A DNA stretch of 64,000 nt from Desulfobaculum sp044987625 (lineage in GTDB: Bacteria; Desulfobacterota; Desulfovibrionia; Desulfovibrionales; Desulfovibrionaceae), in the NCBI RefSeq assembly GCF_044987625.1, contig NZ_JBJDSB010000001.1:806001-870000 (forward strand), given 5' to 3'. The first letter of the stretch is position 1. Each line of letters opens with the position of its first letter. The notes under the pieces were generated by a model, which searched no databases, had not been told where the DNA came from, and saw only the letters and a program-made list of their open reading frames with translations. Positions 28,177 through 36,818 of the stretch are shown here, one piece after another. The position numbers and the translations under genes were made by a program.

Positions 28177-28207
28177 GATGCGGACTCCTTTTGGTTTGGT
28201 CCGCATC
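28177..28207 (-). promoter_or_regulatory. Hairpin around the viperin ribosome binding site
   Basis: On the viperin mRNA strand GATGCGGAC pairs perfectly with GTCCGCATC (28207-28199 with 28185-28177) across a 13-nt loop that holds AAAAGGA; the last G of AAGGAG is in the stem and the AUG follows the stem at once. It could gate translation, or be a protein-binding palindrome. The alternative ATG at 28206 lies in the left arm. Confidence 0.65.
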
Positions 28208-28250
28208 TCCTGTCATGAGTTCGATTTCTTGACTATGAAGAATGGCGTCC

Positions 28251-28295
28251 TCCCCTCCCCATTTCTCTCAGTCCACAAGAGCGAGGGGGAGGGGA
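28251..28295. repeat. GC-rich inverted repeat between divergent viperin and ankyrin genes
   Basis: TCCCCTCCCC (28251-28260) pairs with GGGGAGGGGA (28286-28295), with an inner CTCT/AGAG pair (28265-28268 with 28278-28281) and a 9-nt loop. It sits in the middle of the 192-bp divergent region and could be a shared operator, an insulating terminator, or a G-rich structural element on one strand. Confidence 0.55.
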
Positions 28296-28368
28296 CGAAG
28301 TATTTCAGTGCTCGGTTCAATACTTTTTGTCAGAACAGACTCATCGTTAACAACATTGGAGGAAAACA

Positions 28369-31092
28369 ATGAGCACCCTGCCTTTACCTGAAGCTATTAT
28401 GCTGAAAATACATCAAAGTCTCGGTGGTAAGCCGTATCATACAAAAAGGAAGCTTAAGTTTGCTGCCGCACAAGACAGCCTGGCGGCACATAAGGCCATG
28501 ACCTTTGAAATAATGCGTAGCATTTTCGATGCGCTAGATATGGATGAGCAGGCGAGGGAAAGCGCCTTTGGAAATTTTGTGGAGTTTGCCAATGCCTATA
28601 AAATCGTCAGGTTGAACACATGGACCTTCAATGCCGACCAGCGCCAGGTGCTCTGGATGATATTGGGCTACTTTTTTGTGCCTGGGTTGGCACGCCACGT
28701 GGCCTTTTGGAGCCTTGAAGAGGTTCTGGACAAAGGCATGCCGGGGGGACGGTTCTGGTATCTCCCCGAGCCGTGTGAATTGGATGCCCAACCGAGCTTG
28801 CATTTACCCGTCGCTCAGGTGGTGGATTGGCTTTTGGATTTACTGGGAATACCGCTGGAAAAATTAGCTGATAAATACAGTGATTCGACTTATGGAGAAG
28901 AGGATGGGCTGCGCCGTTCTCTGTACAACTGGCGTAAGTCGACCACGCTCCAACTGGGAACCATTAACAAATATTTTTCCGACGACGCAGTTCTAGATTT
29001 CAAGGGCGTTTTCTTGCCCAACGAGAATAGTACCCCTGCCGAGCAGTTTTCCAGTGCTTTAGCTTTTGTGAAGCGCAAAGGGCTGACTGCCGACATGTTG
29101 CGTATGGAAATCCCGATAACCCAGCCTGGCTGCCTTGAGGCCATTCTCGACGGCAATGTCGATGAAGATGTACAGATGAAGTTTGTCGAATGTCTGACCG
29201 AAAGATATGCGGCCCCTTCCAATCATACCATACGTCAACGCCTGCTGCTTGCACGCATGGTGCAGGACGGCTACGTGCGCATGCTCAAATTCCTTTGCCC
29301 CGGCGTGGGTCGACAGTGTGCGGACCCTCGGGAAAACAAGCTGCTGCAGTTGTTCAACATGTATAAGCTGATTTACAATCTGACCGTAGACGCGTGGCGC
29401 AATCGCCGAGATCAGGGCTTAGACGCCGAGAATGCTTGGTTCGAAGCGCAACTCCCTGATTGGCACAAGCTCGGTCTGTTTCTTTCCATCCTGCCTTCAT
29501 GCCACGACACTGCAAATCTGGAGGTCGCGCAACTCCTTACTCGCCGTTTCTACGAAACACAGGATGGGGACGAGCTTGAGGATCTCTTTGAATATGATGA
29601 ATTGTCGATGGCGTCGGTCGTAATGAGAAATATTGATCAAGTTAAAGCGGCTCTCGATGAAAACGAAAGCCTTTTGCGCCTGATCGAACGTATGAGGAAG
29701 TCTTCTCCCTGGCGGGCTTTGCAAGACGAGGACCGCTACTGGGTAATCAGCCAAGTAGCTCGTAATCCGAGCCTCAGTTCTCGTGCAAAAGCCGCTGCCA
29801 TTCAGCGGTTGCGCGAGCTGGCCGAAACGCCTGCAGAAACAATCCCGGCCATCCTTATTGAACTGAGTAGCTACCTAAACGGTGAACGCAAAAATTGGTC
29901 GAAAGACACTCGGACCAAGGTTCAGGCTTTACTCGATGAAGCCGAGTCCAATGAAGGGTATGACCTTTGGCGGGCAGCCCTCTTGCAGTACAAGGCCAAG
30001 CACCTGCTGGCCTGCAACGACTTCATCGGTGCCGGAAAGTTGTTCAAGGAGGCTCTAGAGGCGGCGCAGGAGCGTAATTACGGGCCATTGCACGGAGAAG
30101 TGGCCCAGGATTGTTTTGCGGTAGAATTGGCGAATCAGAAGCTGATCGTCAACAACCATGAAAAATATTACAAAGAGATGATTGCTGGTGGAGTTCTGGA
30201 AGACAACGAGCAGACTCCTCCCATCGAGGAAGTAGCGCGCAGGGTTTTTAATTACTTCTGGGGCTCCCTCTATAAAACATATCCTGGTGTTCCGGCAGAA
30301 AGACCTCGGTCTTTGATAATTTTCCAAAAAATGATTGATAGTCTGATTGAGTTGTTTTCAGACGGTGACCAAGTCGGCGGGAAAGAGTGGATCAAGGCTA
30401 ATCGGCAATATTTGAAATCAAATCTTCCTGACGTCGAAGAGAACTCGGTGTTAATGTTGTTGATGAAAATGCGTACAGGTTTCCAAGAAAGGCTGCCGTG
30501 GTTGCAACAAATAACTCCTCCCGAATTGTCGGCTGACCTGCAGCGGATTGAAACCATGTTGGAGCATTGGCGACAGTTTATCAAGCAACTGGCCGAGATG
30601 GTTCCGAAGCAGCTGAATATCCGCGATCTCAAAGGGCAAACCCCCTTGATGTTGGCGGCGGAGGATGGGGATACCGAATTGGTTCTGACTATGCTAAAGG
30701 CCGGTGCCGATCCAGATATCCAAGACTGGCATGGCATGACTGCCCTGCACTCAGCGGTCAAGTCGCAGGTGAATAGCTGTGTGGATGTTTTGTTGGATCA
30801 TCCATGTTCCCTCACGATTTGCACCAGTGATGGACGATCCCCCCTGCACACCGCGAGCTGGTCTGGCAACACACATGCTGTCGAACGCTTGCTGCAACTG
30901 GCCCCCGAACTTGTTTGGCAGCGCGACGGCCAAGAAATGACACCTCTGGAACTGGTCGAATCTTTGATTGACAATCCGCCGGAGTTCACCGCCATCAACA
31001 ACCGACGTGGGCAGAACGGCAGACGCTCTGTTTCCAAGCAAGAACTGCTGCATGTCGCACGAATCCTTGAGCAAACAGCGCCGGTTCAATAG
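28369..31092 (+). CDS. Large ankyrin-repeat protein of the viperin islet, unknown function
   Basis: 907 residues. Residues about 1-140 match nothing I know; about 150-205 (GIPLEKLADKYSDS, SLYNWRKSTTLQLGTI) look like a possible HTH; about 250-740 is an all-helical region with a TPR-like stretch (about 531-600: LLACNDFIGAGKLFKEALEA); about 753-860 contain three to four ankyrin repeats (GQTPLMLAAEDGDTELVLTM, GMTALHSAVKSQVNSCVDVL, GRSPLHTASWSGNTHAVERL). No catalytic motif, signal peptide or membrane span is visible. The architecture suggests a scaffold or sensor. Start ATG 28369 has GGAGG 7 nt upstream. It is divergent from viperin, inside the same tRNA islet, so a shared antiviral role is inferred. 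Confidence 0.8.
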   Translation: MSTLPLPEAIMLKIHQSLGGKPYHTKRKLKFAAAQDSLAAHKAMTFEIMRSIFDALDMDEQARESAFGNFVEFANAYKIVRLNTWTFNADQRQVLWMILGYFFVPGLARHVAFWSLEEVLDKGMPGGRFWYLPEPCELDAQPSLHLPVAQVVDWLLDLLGIPLEKLADKYSDSTYGEEDGLRRSLYNWRKSTTLQLGTINKYFSDDAVLDFKGVFLPNENSTPAEQFSSALAFVKRKGLTADMLRMEIPITQPGCLEAILDGNVDEDVQMKFVECLTERYAAPSNHTIRQRLLLARMVQDGYVRMLKFLCPGVGRQCADPRENKLLQLFNMYKLIYNLTVDAWRNRRDQGLDAENAWFEAQLPDWHKLGLFLSILPSCHDTANLEVAQLLTRRFYETQDGDELEDLFEYDELSMASVVMRNIDQVKAALDENESLLRLIERMRKSSPWRALQDEDRYWVISQVARNPSLSSRAKAAAIQRLRELAETPAETIPAILIELSSYLNGERKNWSKDTRTKVQALLDEAESNEGYDLWRAALLQYKAKHLLACNDFIGAGKLFKEALEAAQERNYGPLHGEVAQDCFAVELANQKLIVNNHEKYYKEMIAGGVLEDNEQTPPIEEVARRVFNYFWGSLYKTYPGVPAERPRSLIIFQKMIDSLIELFSDGDQVGGKEWIKANRQYLKSNLPDVEENSVLMLLMKMRTGFQERLPWLQQITPPELSADLQRIETMLEHWRQFIKQLAEMVPKQLNIRDLKGQTPLMLAAEDGDTELVLTMLKAGADPDIQDWHGMTALHSAVKSQVNSCVDVLLDHPCSLTICTSDGRSPLHTASWSGNTHAVERLLQLAPELVWQRDGQEMTPLELVESLIDNPPEFTAINNRRGQNGRRSVSKQELLHVARILEQTAPVQ

Positions 31093-31176
31093 GGAAAAGT
31101 GGGACCTAGGGTCCTGAGCCAAGTTGAGATGGAGATGTCGCAATTGGAAAGACCTCCACCCGTAAGCTACTATCGG
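31093..31176. other. Islet tail after the ankyrin gene
   Basis: A short palindromic stretch GGGACCTAGGGTCC lies just after the ankyrin stop (about 31102-31115) without a T-run. Nothing else is evident. Confidence 0.3.
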
Positions 31177-31443
31177 CTAATGTCTGGGGCTGCTTGACCC
31201 CAAGAAGATCCAACACCCGTTCCGATTTGAAGGAGCGAAGCTCACCGGAAGATTTGTGGAGTTCCTCGGCAGCCCCCAAAAGGCATCCATCATTTGGCCG
31301 ATTGCGTTGTAGGCACCAATCTCAAGTTCGATTTTCCGATGGTGTTTAAATACTTTTTCCTTACACAGCGTTCCCGCAGCATTGACTGCATCCTTGCATT
31401 TGCTACAGCTAGCATCGACTAAACTGCCTTCAAAGTAGCCGCC
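31177..31443 (-). CDS. Doubtful small Cys-containing protein or gene remnant
   Basis: 89 residues beginning at ATG 31443 (AAGGGG lies 9 nt upstream). It contains CSKCKDAVNAAGTLCKEKVF, a CxxC plus a third Cys, and then KHHRKIELEIGAYNAIGQMM. I do not recognise a family. It lies between the ankyrin gene and the right repeat, where an integrase gene would normally be, and may be a fragment of a lost gene. Low confidence that it is expressed. Confidence 0.3.
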   Translation of the reverse strand, partial: GGYFEGSLVDASCSKCKDAVNAAGTLCKEKVFKHHRKIELEIGAYNAIGQMMDAFWGLPRNSTNLPVSFAPSNRNGCWIFLGSSSPRH

Positions 31444-31496
31444 CATGTGTAAAGTCCCCTTTCTTAGGGCCAGCTTGCAAACATCTCCACCGTCAC

Positions 31497-31633
<137 letters not shown>

Positions 31634-31645
31634 ACGGCGATTTGT

Positions 31646-31674
31646 GATTTGCCTCATCTCACCGCGCTTGTCAA
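31646..31674 (-). promoter_or_regulatory. Candidate promoter of tRNA-Ala copy 2
   Basis: A perfect TTGACA (31674-31669) lies about 36 nt before the tRNA 5' end, with a weak -10 (CAAATC) after 17 nt. The same arrangement is seen at the first tRNA-Ala. Confidence 0.45.
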
Positions 31675-31823
31675 AGGGAAAATGCAGCTTTTTTGAAATT
31701 TTTCAGCCGCGCGGCGGATGGGGGCGGTGGGGCGCTAAAGGTTTCCCCCGGGGCCGGAGTCTGCTATCTCCACACTGGCGCGCACGTCGCCACTCGCCTG
31801 TGAACCTCAAGCCACCAAACGCC

Positions 31824-34800
31824 ATGCTCGCACCCTTTGACGGCGACATCCACGACATCGCCTTTGTCTACGCCCACACCAGCCGCCGTCCGGACGGTTC
31901 CATGCATCCCTACAGTGTGGCGGCCATTCGGCTGTCCGAGGACGGGCGGCAATCTACCTATGCCTCGCACATCCGCGTTTCGGGCAACCGCGCCCGGGAT
32001 TGGGTGGCCTCGCGCCTGTCGCAGGGCATGCTGGACGGCGCGCCGGAAGCGGCCGTGGTCTGTGAGCAGCTGGCCGCATTCCTTGATGGCTGCACCCTTG
32101 CCATGGTCTTTGCCCCACAGGGGGCGACCTATGACGTGGCGGACCTGCTGCCCGACCTGCGCGTGGTGGACATTGGGTTTCTGGCGGATTTCTTTGCGCC
32201 GTGGCTGCACATCGCCAGCTTTAAGCAGATGTGGGATGCCGTGGAGGACACGCCGCGCACCAAGGTCAGCCACACGGCCACCGAGGGCGCGCAGACCGCC
32301 CTCGCCTTCACAAAGCACCTGCTGGGGACCATGCTTGCGGACTCAGCTTTTCCCGCCGCCCGCGCCCTGCGCTATTATCTGGACAAATCCGGCACGCTGT
32401 TCGGGCGCTGCGTGACCGACCTGCTGCGCACCTATCCCCAGCGCTTCACCACCCTCATCACCCCGGCGGCAGGCGAGGATACGGGCGACTGGATGCGCTT
32501 TTTGGAGCAGGCCCGCGCCATCCCCGGCGACGAGGACGAACAGACCCCGCCCCTTGAGCCCGTCCCCGAGGACGACATCCGCGAACTGTTTGAAGAACTC
32601 GCCGCGCGCCGTCCCGGCTACCGGGTGCGTGAGCCGCAGGTAGAGTTTGCCCAGTGCGTGGCGCACGCGCTGAACACCGGCACCGTCGCCACGGTGGAGG
32701 CCGGAACCGGCACAGGCAAGACCCTTGGCTACCTGCTGCCCAGCATGGAATTTCTGCGCCGCAACCCCGCCCGCCGCATCGCCATCGCCACCTACACCAA
32801 AAGCCTGCAGGACCAAGTCTACGCCCGCGAGGTGGAATCCTGCGTGGAACTCTTCGGGCACTATGAGGACATCCCGGTGGCGCTGGTGAAGGGCAAGAGC
32901 AATTACGTCTGCGCCCAAAAGCTGGACGATGTGCTCCACCCGCAGATGACCGGGACGGAACTGCTGGCGTGGCTGTACCTTGCCAACATCTGCTACCGCC
33001 ACCGCGAGGCGGACTGCGACGACGTCAGCCGCACCGTGCGCCAGCATCTGGACGAGGACCGCATGCTCTCGCTGCTCATGAGCGAGGTTTCGGCCAAGTC
33101 CGGCTGTTCGGCCAAGCACACGCGCTGCCCCGCGCAGGTGGTCACTGCCGAGGCGCGCCACGCCCAGCTGGTAATCACCAACCACAACAAGCTCTCGGTG
33201 ATGGACCACGACGGCACCCTTGGCGGACGCTTCACCAACTGCATCATTGACGAGGCGAACCACTTTGAAAACGCCGTCCGCACGGCGTTCAGCCCGGAAC
33301 TCTCCTCATCGGAACTCTTCGGCTACCTGCGCTTTGTGCACCAGCGCTGCGCGGGGCTTTTGCGCATCCCCGGCCTGAGCCAGCGTCCCAAAGAGCGCGC
33401 CGCCGAAATGATGGACGCCGCCACAGACGCCACCCTGCGCATCGACGACCTGCGCGAGCGCTTCCTGAAAATGGAGCCCAAAAGCGCCAACGGCGCGGTG
33501 GAAGTGGTCAACGCCTCACCAGCCTTTACCGGCGGCGAGCTGGTGAACGACCTCATCGGCCTGCGCAAGGCCCTTGAGCACCTGATGGACGGCATGGCGC
33601 TCTTTAACATCACGGAAAAGACGGTGCTCCCCATGCGCGCCGGCACGCGCTCGCGCCTGCGCTCGGTACGGCTCCTGCTCATGGACTGCGTCACCAGTCT
33701 GGAGCAGATGGAGCGCGACGTGGTGCGCGAGGAAGGCTCCTTTGCCTCCGTGCAGGTCTACGCCCGCAACTGGGTGCTCACCACAGGCAGCGTCAACGTG
33801 GGCGGGCTTGTCCGCAAGGCCATCCTCGCGCCCAAGGACGCCGTGGTCTTCACCTCCGCCACCATCACACTGGGGCAGGACTTTGCGCCCTTCAACGCGG
33901 CCATGGGCATCACAAAGCCGCTCATCCCCGACGGGGAGAATGAAAAGCCTACCCTGTCCACCATTCTCGACCCGCCCTTTACGCCGGACTCCACCCTCGC
34001 CATGCCCGCGGACGCCGCAGACGGCGGCTACCGCAACAAGGAGCAGTGGCGCGACGCCGTCCTGCGCCAGATTCCCCGCCTCATCGAGGAAAACAAAGGC
34101 GCAACCCTTGTGCTCTTTGCCAGCTATGAGGATCTCGACTGGGTGCGCGAGCGCCTTGAAGCCTCGTGGGACAGCGAATTTCCCCTGCTCTTTCAGCAGC
34201 GCGGCGAGCCTGCCTCGGCCCTGTGCGATGAATTCCGCGCCGTGAAGGAATCCGTCCTCTTTGGCGTGGAGACCTTCTGGCACGGGGTGGACTTTCCCGG
34301 CGACACGCTGACGCAGGTCATCATCACGCGCCTGCCCTTCCCCAGCGTATCCGCGCCCCTGCAACTGGCGCGGCGGCGCTCCATGCCGGATGGCGCGTAC
34401 TGGGCGCGCTGCAACTACGACGCGTATATCAAATTCCGTCAGGGCGTTGGCCGCCTTGTCCGGCGCGAGGACGACGCCGGGCGCGTGGTGGTGCTGGACT
34501 CGCGCATCGCGTCCAAGAACTTCCTGCACATTACGCCCCTTGAGCGCATGGCGCCGGTCACCCCGCAACACCAGTCGGACCGCTCCAAAGCGCCATGGAC
34601 CATCCGCGAGGACCTGCACCTCATCGCCAAGCTCCACGGCGGCATGCCCATGCAAAAGCTCGCCGCCCTGCACCGCCGTCCGCCCTCGCAACTGGCGGCG
34701 CGCGTGCGCCTGCTGGATTGCTCCCAAACCGGCGCGCCCGCCCCATGGCCGGACGACGTCATGCAGACCATGCGTGAGCGCGCGGCACAAGGAGACAGCG

Positions 34801-34952
34801 CGCAGGACATCGCCGCCGCCCTGCGCTGCAACCTGCCCGCGGCGCGCCTGCGCCTTGCCCTTGATGCCCGCCGGAGCAAAAAGGCCACCACACGCGGCGA
34901 AACCGCCGCCGCGCCACCTCAGGATGAAGACAGCGACGACTTACCCCGTTGA
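31824..34952 (+). CDS. DinG/XPD-like (Rad3-related) DNA helicase
   Basis: 1042 residues. An N-terminal ~270-residue domain resembles a degenerate exonuclease-like region without obvious catalytic acids. The helicase core has motif I VEAGTGTGKTLGYLLP, four spaced cysteines that could hold an iron-sulfur cluster (CAQKLDD, NICYRHREADCD, SGCSAKHTRCPAQ), motif II IIDEANHF, in which DEAH is replaced by DEAN, and C-terminal motifs FGVETFWHGVDFPG and KFRQGVGRLVRREDDAGR. Such enzymes unwind 5'-3' structured DNA and R-loops. About 150 residues after the core include an HTH-like MPMQKLAALHRRPPSQLAA. ATG 31824 was chosen since upstream in-frame sequence is low-complexity; no good Shine-Dalgarno is present. 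Confidence 0.85.
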   Translation: MLAPFDGDIHDIAFVYAHTSRRPDGSMHPYSVAAIRLSEDGRQSTYASHIRVSGNRARDWVASRLSQGMLDGAPEAAVVCEQLAAFLDGCTLAMVFAPQGATYDVADLLPDLRVVDIGFLADFFAPWLHIASFKQMWDAVEDTPRTKVSHTATEGAQTALAFTKHLLGTMLADSAFPAARALRYYLDKSGTLFGRCVTDLLRTYPQRFTTLITPAAGEDTGDWMRFLEQARAIPGDEDEQTPPLEPVPEDDIRELFEELAARRPGYRVREPQVEFAQCVAHALNTGTVATVEAGTGTGKTLGYLLPSMEFLRRNPARRIAIATYTKSLQDQVYAREVESCVELFGHYEDIPVALVKGKSNYVCAQKLDDVLHPQMTGTELLAWLYLANICYRHREADCDDVSRTVRQHLDEDRMLSLLMSEVSAKSGCSAKHTRCPAQVVTAEARHAQLVITNHNKLSVMDHDGTLGGRFTNCIIDEANHFENAVRTAFSPELSSSELFGYLRFVHQRCAGLLRIPGLSQRPKERAAEMMDAATDATLRIDDLRERFLKMEPKSANGAVEVVNASPAFTGGELVNDLIGLRKALEHLMDGMALFNITEKTVLPMRAGTRSRLRSVRLLLMDCVTSLEQMERDVVREEGSFASVQVYARNWVLTTGSVNVGGLVRKAILAPKDAVVFTSATITLGQDFAPFNAAMGITKPLIPDGENEKPTLSTILDPPFTPDSTLAMPADAADGGYRNKEQWRDAVLRQIPRLIEENKGATLVLFASYEDLDWVRERLEASWDSEFPLLFQQRGEPASALCDEFRAVKESVLFGVETFWHGVDFPGDTLTQVIITRLPFPSVSAPLQLARRRSMPDGAYWARCNYDAYIKFRQGVGRLVRREDDAGRVVVLDSRIASKNFLHITPLERMAPVTPQHQSDRSKAPWTIREDLHLIAKLHGGMPMQKLAALHRRPPSQLAARVRLLDCSQTGAPAPWPDDVMQTMRERAAQGDSAQDIAAALRCNLPAARLRLALDARRSKKATTRGETAAAPPQDEDSDDLPR

Positions 34953-34983
34953 TTCACAAACCGTCTTGCCCTAGAAAGGTGAT

Positions 34984-35979
34984 ATGCCGCCACTTTTACA
35001 AAAACTCCTCATCAAGGGCCTGTGGGTGCTCGTGGTGTTCCTTGGCATCACGGTCATCAGCTTTTCCGTCATCCATCTGGCGCCCGGTTCGCCGACGGAC
35101 CTGCAAACCACCCTCAACCCCGAGGCATCCGCCGAAGCCCGCGCCCGGCTGGAGGCCCTCTACGGGCTGGACAAGCCCCTGCACGTGCAATACGTGAGCT
35201 GGCTCTCGCGCCTTGTGCGGCTGGACTTCGGCCAATCCATGAGCGGCGACCACCGCCCCGTGTGGGATAAAATCAAAGAGCGCCTGCCGCTGACCTTCGG
35301 CATGAACGTCGCGTCCCTCATCCTCACGCTGTGCATCACCGTGCCCATCGGCGTGGCCTCGGCGTGGTGGCAGGGCGGCTGGTTCGACAAGGCCAGTACG
35401 GTGTTCGTCTTCATCGGCTTTGCCATTCCGGGCTTTTGGCTGGCGCTTTTGCTGATGTATCTGCTGGGCATCCACTGGGCCATCCTGCCCATATCGGGCC
35501 TGACATCCATGGAGTACAATCAGCTGTCCTTCTTCGGAAAGCTGTGGGACATCGCGCGGCATCTGGCCCTGCCCATCTTCATCTACACCTTTGGCAGCCT
35601 TGCCGGAATGTCGCGGTTTATGCGCTCCAGCATGCTGGAGGTCCTGCGGCAGGACTATATCCTCACCGCCCGCGCCAAGGGCGTGCCGCTTCGGACCGTC
35701 ATCTTCAAGCACGCCCTGCGCAACGCCCTGCTGCCCGTTATCACCATCCTTGGCCTGTCCGTCCCGGCTCTTATCGGCGGCAGCGTCATCATTGAATCCA
35801 TCTTTGCCCTGCCCGGACTTGGCCAACTGTTCTACCAAGGCGTCATGGCCCGCGACTATCCGCTCATCATGGGCAACCTCGTTCTTGGCGCTATGCTGAC
35901 GCTGGCGGGCAACCTTATTGCGGACATGGCCTACGGGCTGGCGGACCCGCGCATCCGCGCCGGGAGGTCCGGACGATGA
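34984..35979 (+). CDS. DppB-type peptide/nickel ABC transporter permease
   Basis: 331 residues, six membrane spans. Typical features: VISFSVIHLAPGSPTD at the N terminus, LYGLDKPLHVQYVSWL, and the EAA loop DYILTARAKGVPLRTVIFKH that docks on the ATPase. It is an inner-membrane subunit of an oligopeptide, dipeptide or nickel importer. AAAGGTGAT lies just upstream of ATG 34984. The stop overlaps the next permease's ATG by 4 nt. No binding-protein or ATPase gene is adjacent. Confidence 0.92.
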   Translation: MPPLLQKLLIKGLWVLVVFLGITVISFSVIHLAPGSPTDLQTTLNPEASAEARARLEALYGLDKPLHVQYVSWLSRLVRLDFGQSMSGDHRPVWDKIKERLPLTFGMNVASLILTLCITVPIGVASAWWQGGWFDKASTVFVFIGFAIPGFWLALLLMYLLGIHWAILPISGLTSMEYNQLSFFGKLWDIARHLALPIFIYTFGSLAGMSRFMRSSMLEVLRQDYILTARAKGVPLRTVIFKHALRNALLPVITILGLSVPALIGGSVIIESIFALPGLGQLFYQGVMARDYPLIMGNLVLGAMLTLAGNLIADMAYGLADPRIRAGRSGR

Positions 35980-36818
35980 TACGTTCCATCCTGTTCTCCC
36001 GCCGCTTCTGGGGCCGCTACGGCATGCTGGTGACGGGCCTTCTCATCGTGGGGGGCATGTCCCTTGTGGCCATTTTCGCGCCGTGGATTGCGCCGTACGA
36101 CCCCACCTCGCTGGACCTTGCCCATATCCTTGAGCCGCCAAGCCTGCTGCACCCGCTGGGCACGGATTCCCTTGGCCGCGACGTGCTCTCGCGCATGCTG
36201 TACGGCGCGCGTGTGTCGCTGTGGGTGGGCTTTGTGGCCGTCGGGCTGTCCGTTGCCATCGGCCTCGTCCTCGGGCTGGTGGCCGGATATTTTGGCGGCA
36301 TCACCGACGAAATCATCATGCGCGGCGTAGACGTGATGCTGTGCTTTCCGTCCTTCTTTCTCATCCTTGCGGTTATCGCCTTTTTGGAACCGAGTCTGGT
36401 GAACATTATGGTGGTTATTGGCCTGACGTCGTGGATGGGCGTGGCGCGTCTGGTGCGCGCGGAAACCCTTGCCCTGCGGCGGCGGGACTTTGTCCTTGCC
36501 GCACAAATCGCCGGGGCTGGACCCACCCGCATCATCTTCAGCCACATTCTGCCCAACGCCATCGCGCCGGTACTGGTCTCCGCCACCCTTGGCGTGGCCG
36601 GGGCCATCCTTGTGGAATCGTCGCTGTCGTTCCTTGGCCTTGGCGTGCAGCCGCCCATGCCGAGCTGGGGCAATATTCTCATGGATGGCAAGGTGCTGCT
36701 CACCGTTGCACCGTGGCTGTCCTTCTTCCCAGGGGTGGCGATTCTCATCACCGTGCTGGGCTACAACCTGCTTGGCGAATCCCTGCGCGACATCTTTGAT
36801 CCGCGCCTTCGTCAATAA
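35976..36818 (+). CDS. DppC-type peptide/nickel ABC transporter permease
   Basis: 280 residues, six spans. It has the DppC N-terminal APWIAPYDPTSLDL and HPLGTDSLGRDVLSRMLYGA motifs, an EAA loop RRRDFVLAAQIAGAGPTRII and the terminal LLGESLRDIFDPRLRQ. It forms a heterodimer with the preceding DppB-like protein. ATGA overlap gives translational coupling. The binding protein and two ATPases needed for a complete transporter are not in the neighbourhood. Confidence 0.92.
   Translation: MIRSILFSRRFWGRYGMLVTGLLIVGGMSLVAIFAPWIAPYDPTSLDLAHILEPPSLLHPLGTDSLGRDVLSRMLYGARVSLWVGFVAVGLSVAIGLVLGLVAGYFGGITDEIIMRGVDVMLCFPSFFLILAVIAFLEPSLVNIMVVIGLTSWMGVARLVRAETLALRRRDFVLAAQIAGAGPTRIIFSHILPNAIAPVLVSATLGVAGAILVESSLSFLGLGVQPPMPSWGNILMDGKVLLTVAPWLSFFPGVAILITVLGYNLLGESLRDIFDPRLRQ

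Larger units (their letters stand above)
26885..31496. mobile_element. tRNA-Ala genomic islet carrying viperin, HicA-like and ankyrin genes
   Basis: About 4.6 kb enclosed by the 107-bp repeats, less GC-rich than the surrounding chromosome, carrying three convincing genes plus one doubtful small frame. There is no integrase, excisionase or transposase, so it is either a remnant or is mobilised in trans by an integrase recognising the same tRNA. The left inner margin (26885-27016) holds only an inverted repeat CACGTCT (26945-26951) / AGACGTG (26964-26970). Confidence 0.82.

Noticed and set aside
28177..28206. Viperin start at the upstream ATG 28206
   Set aside because: Its Shine-Dalgarno-like GGAG directly abuts the codon; the ATG at 28176 has AAGGAG at 8 nt.
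26885..31496. Insertion sequence or transposon
   Set aside because: No transposase and no terminal inverted repeats; the flanking repeats are tRNA-derived and long, as for site-specific integration.
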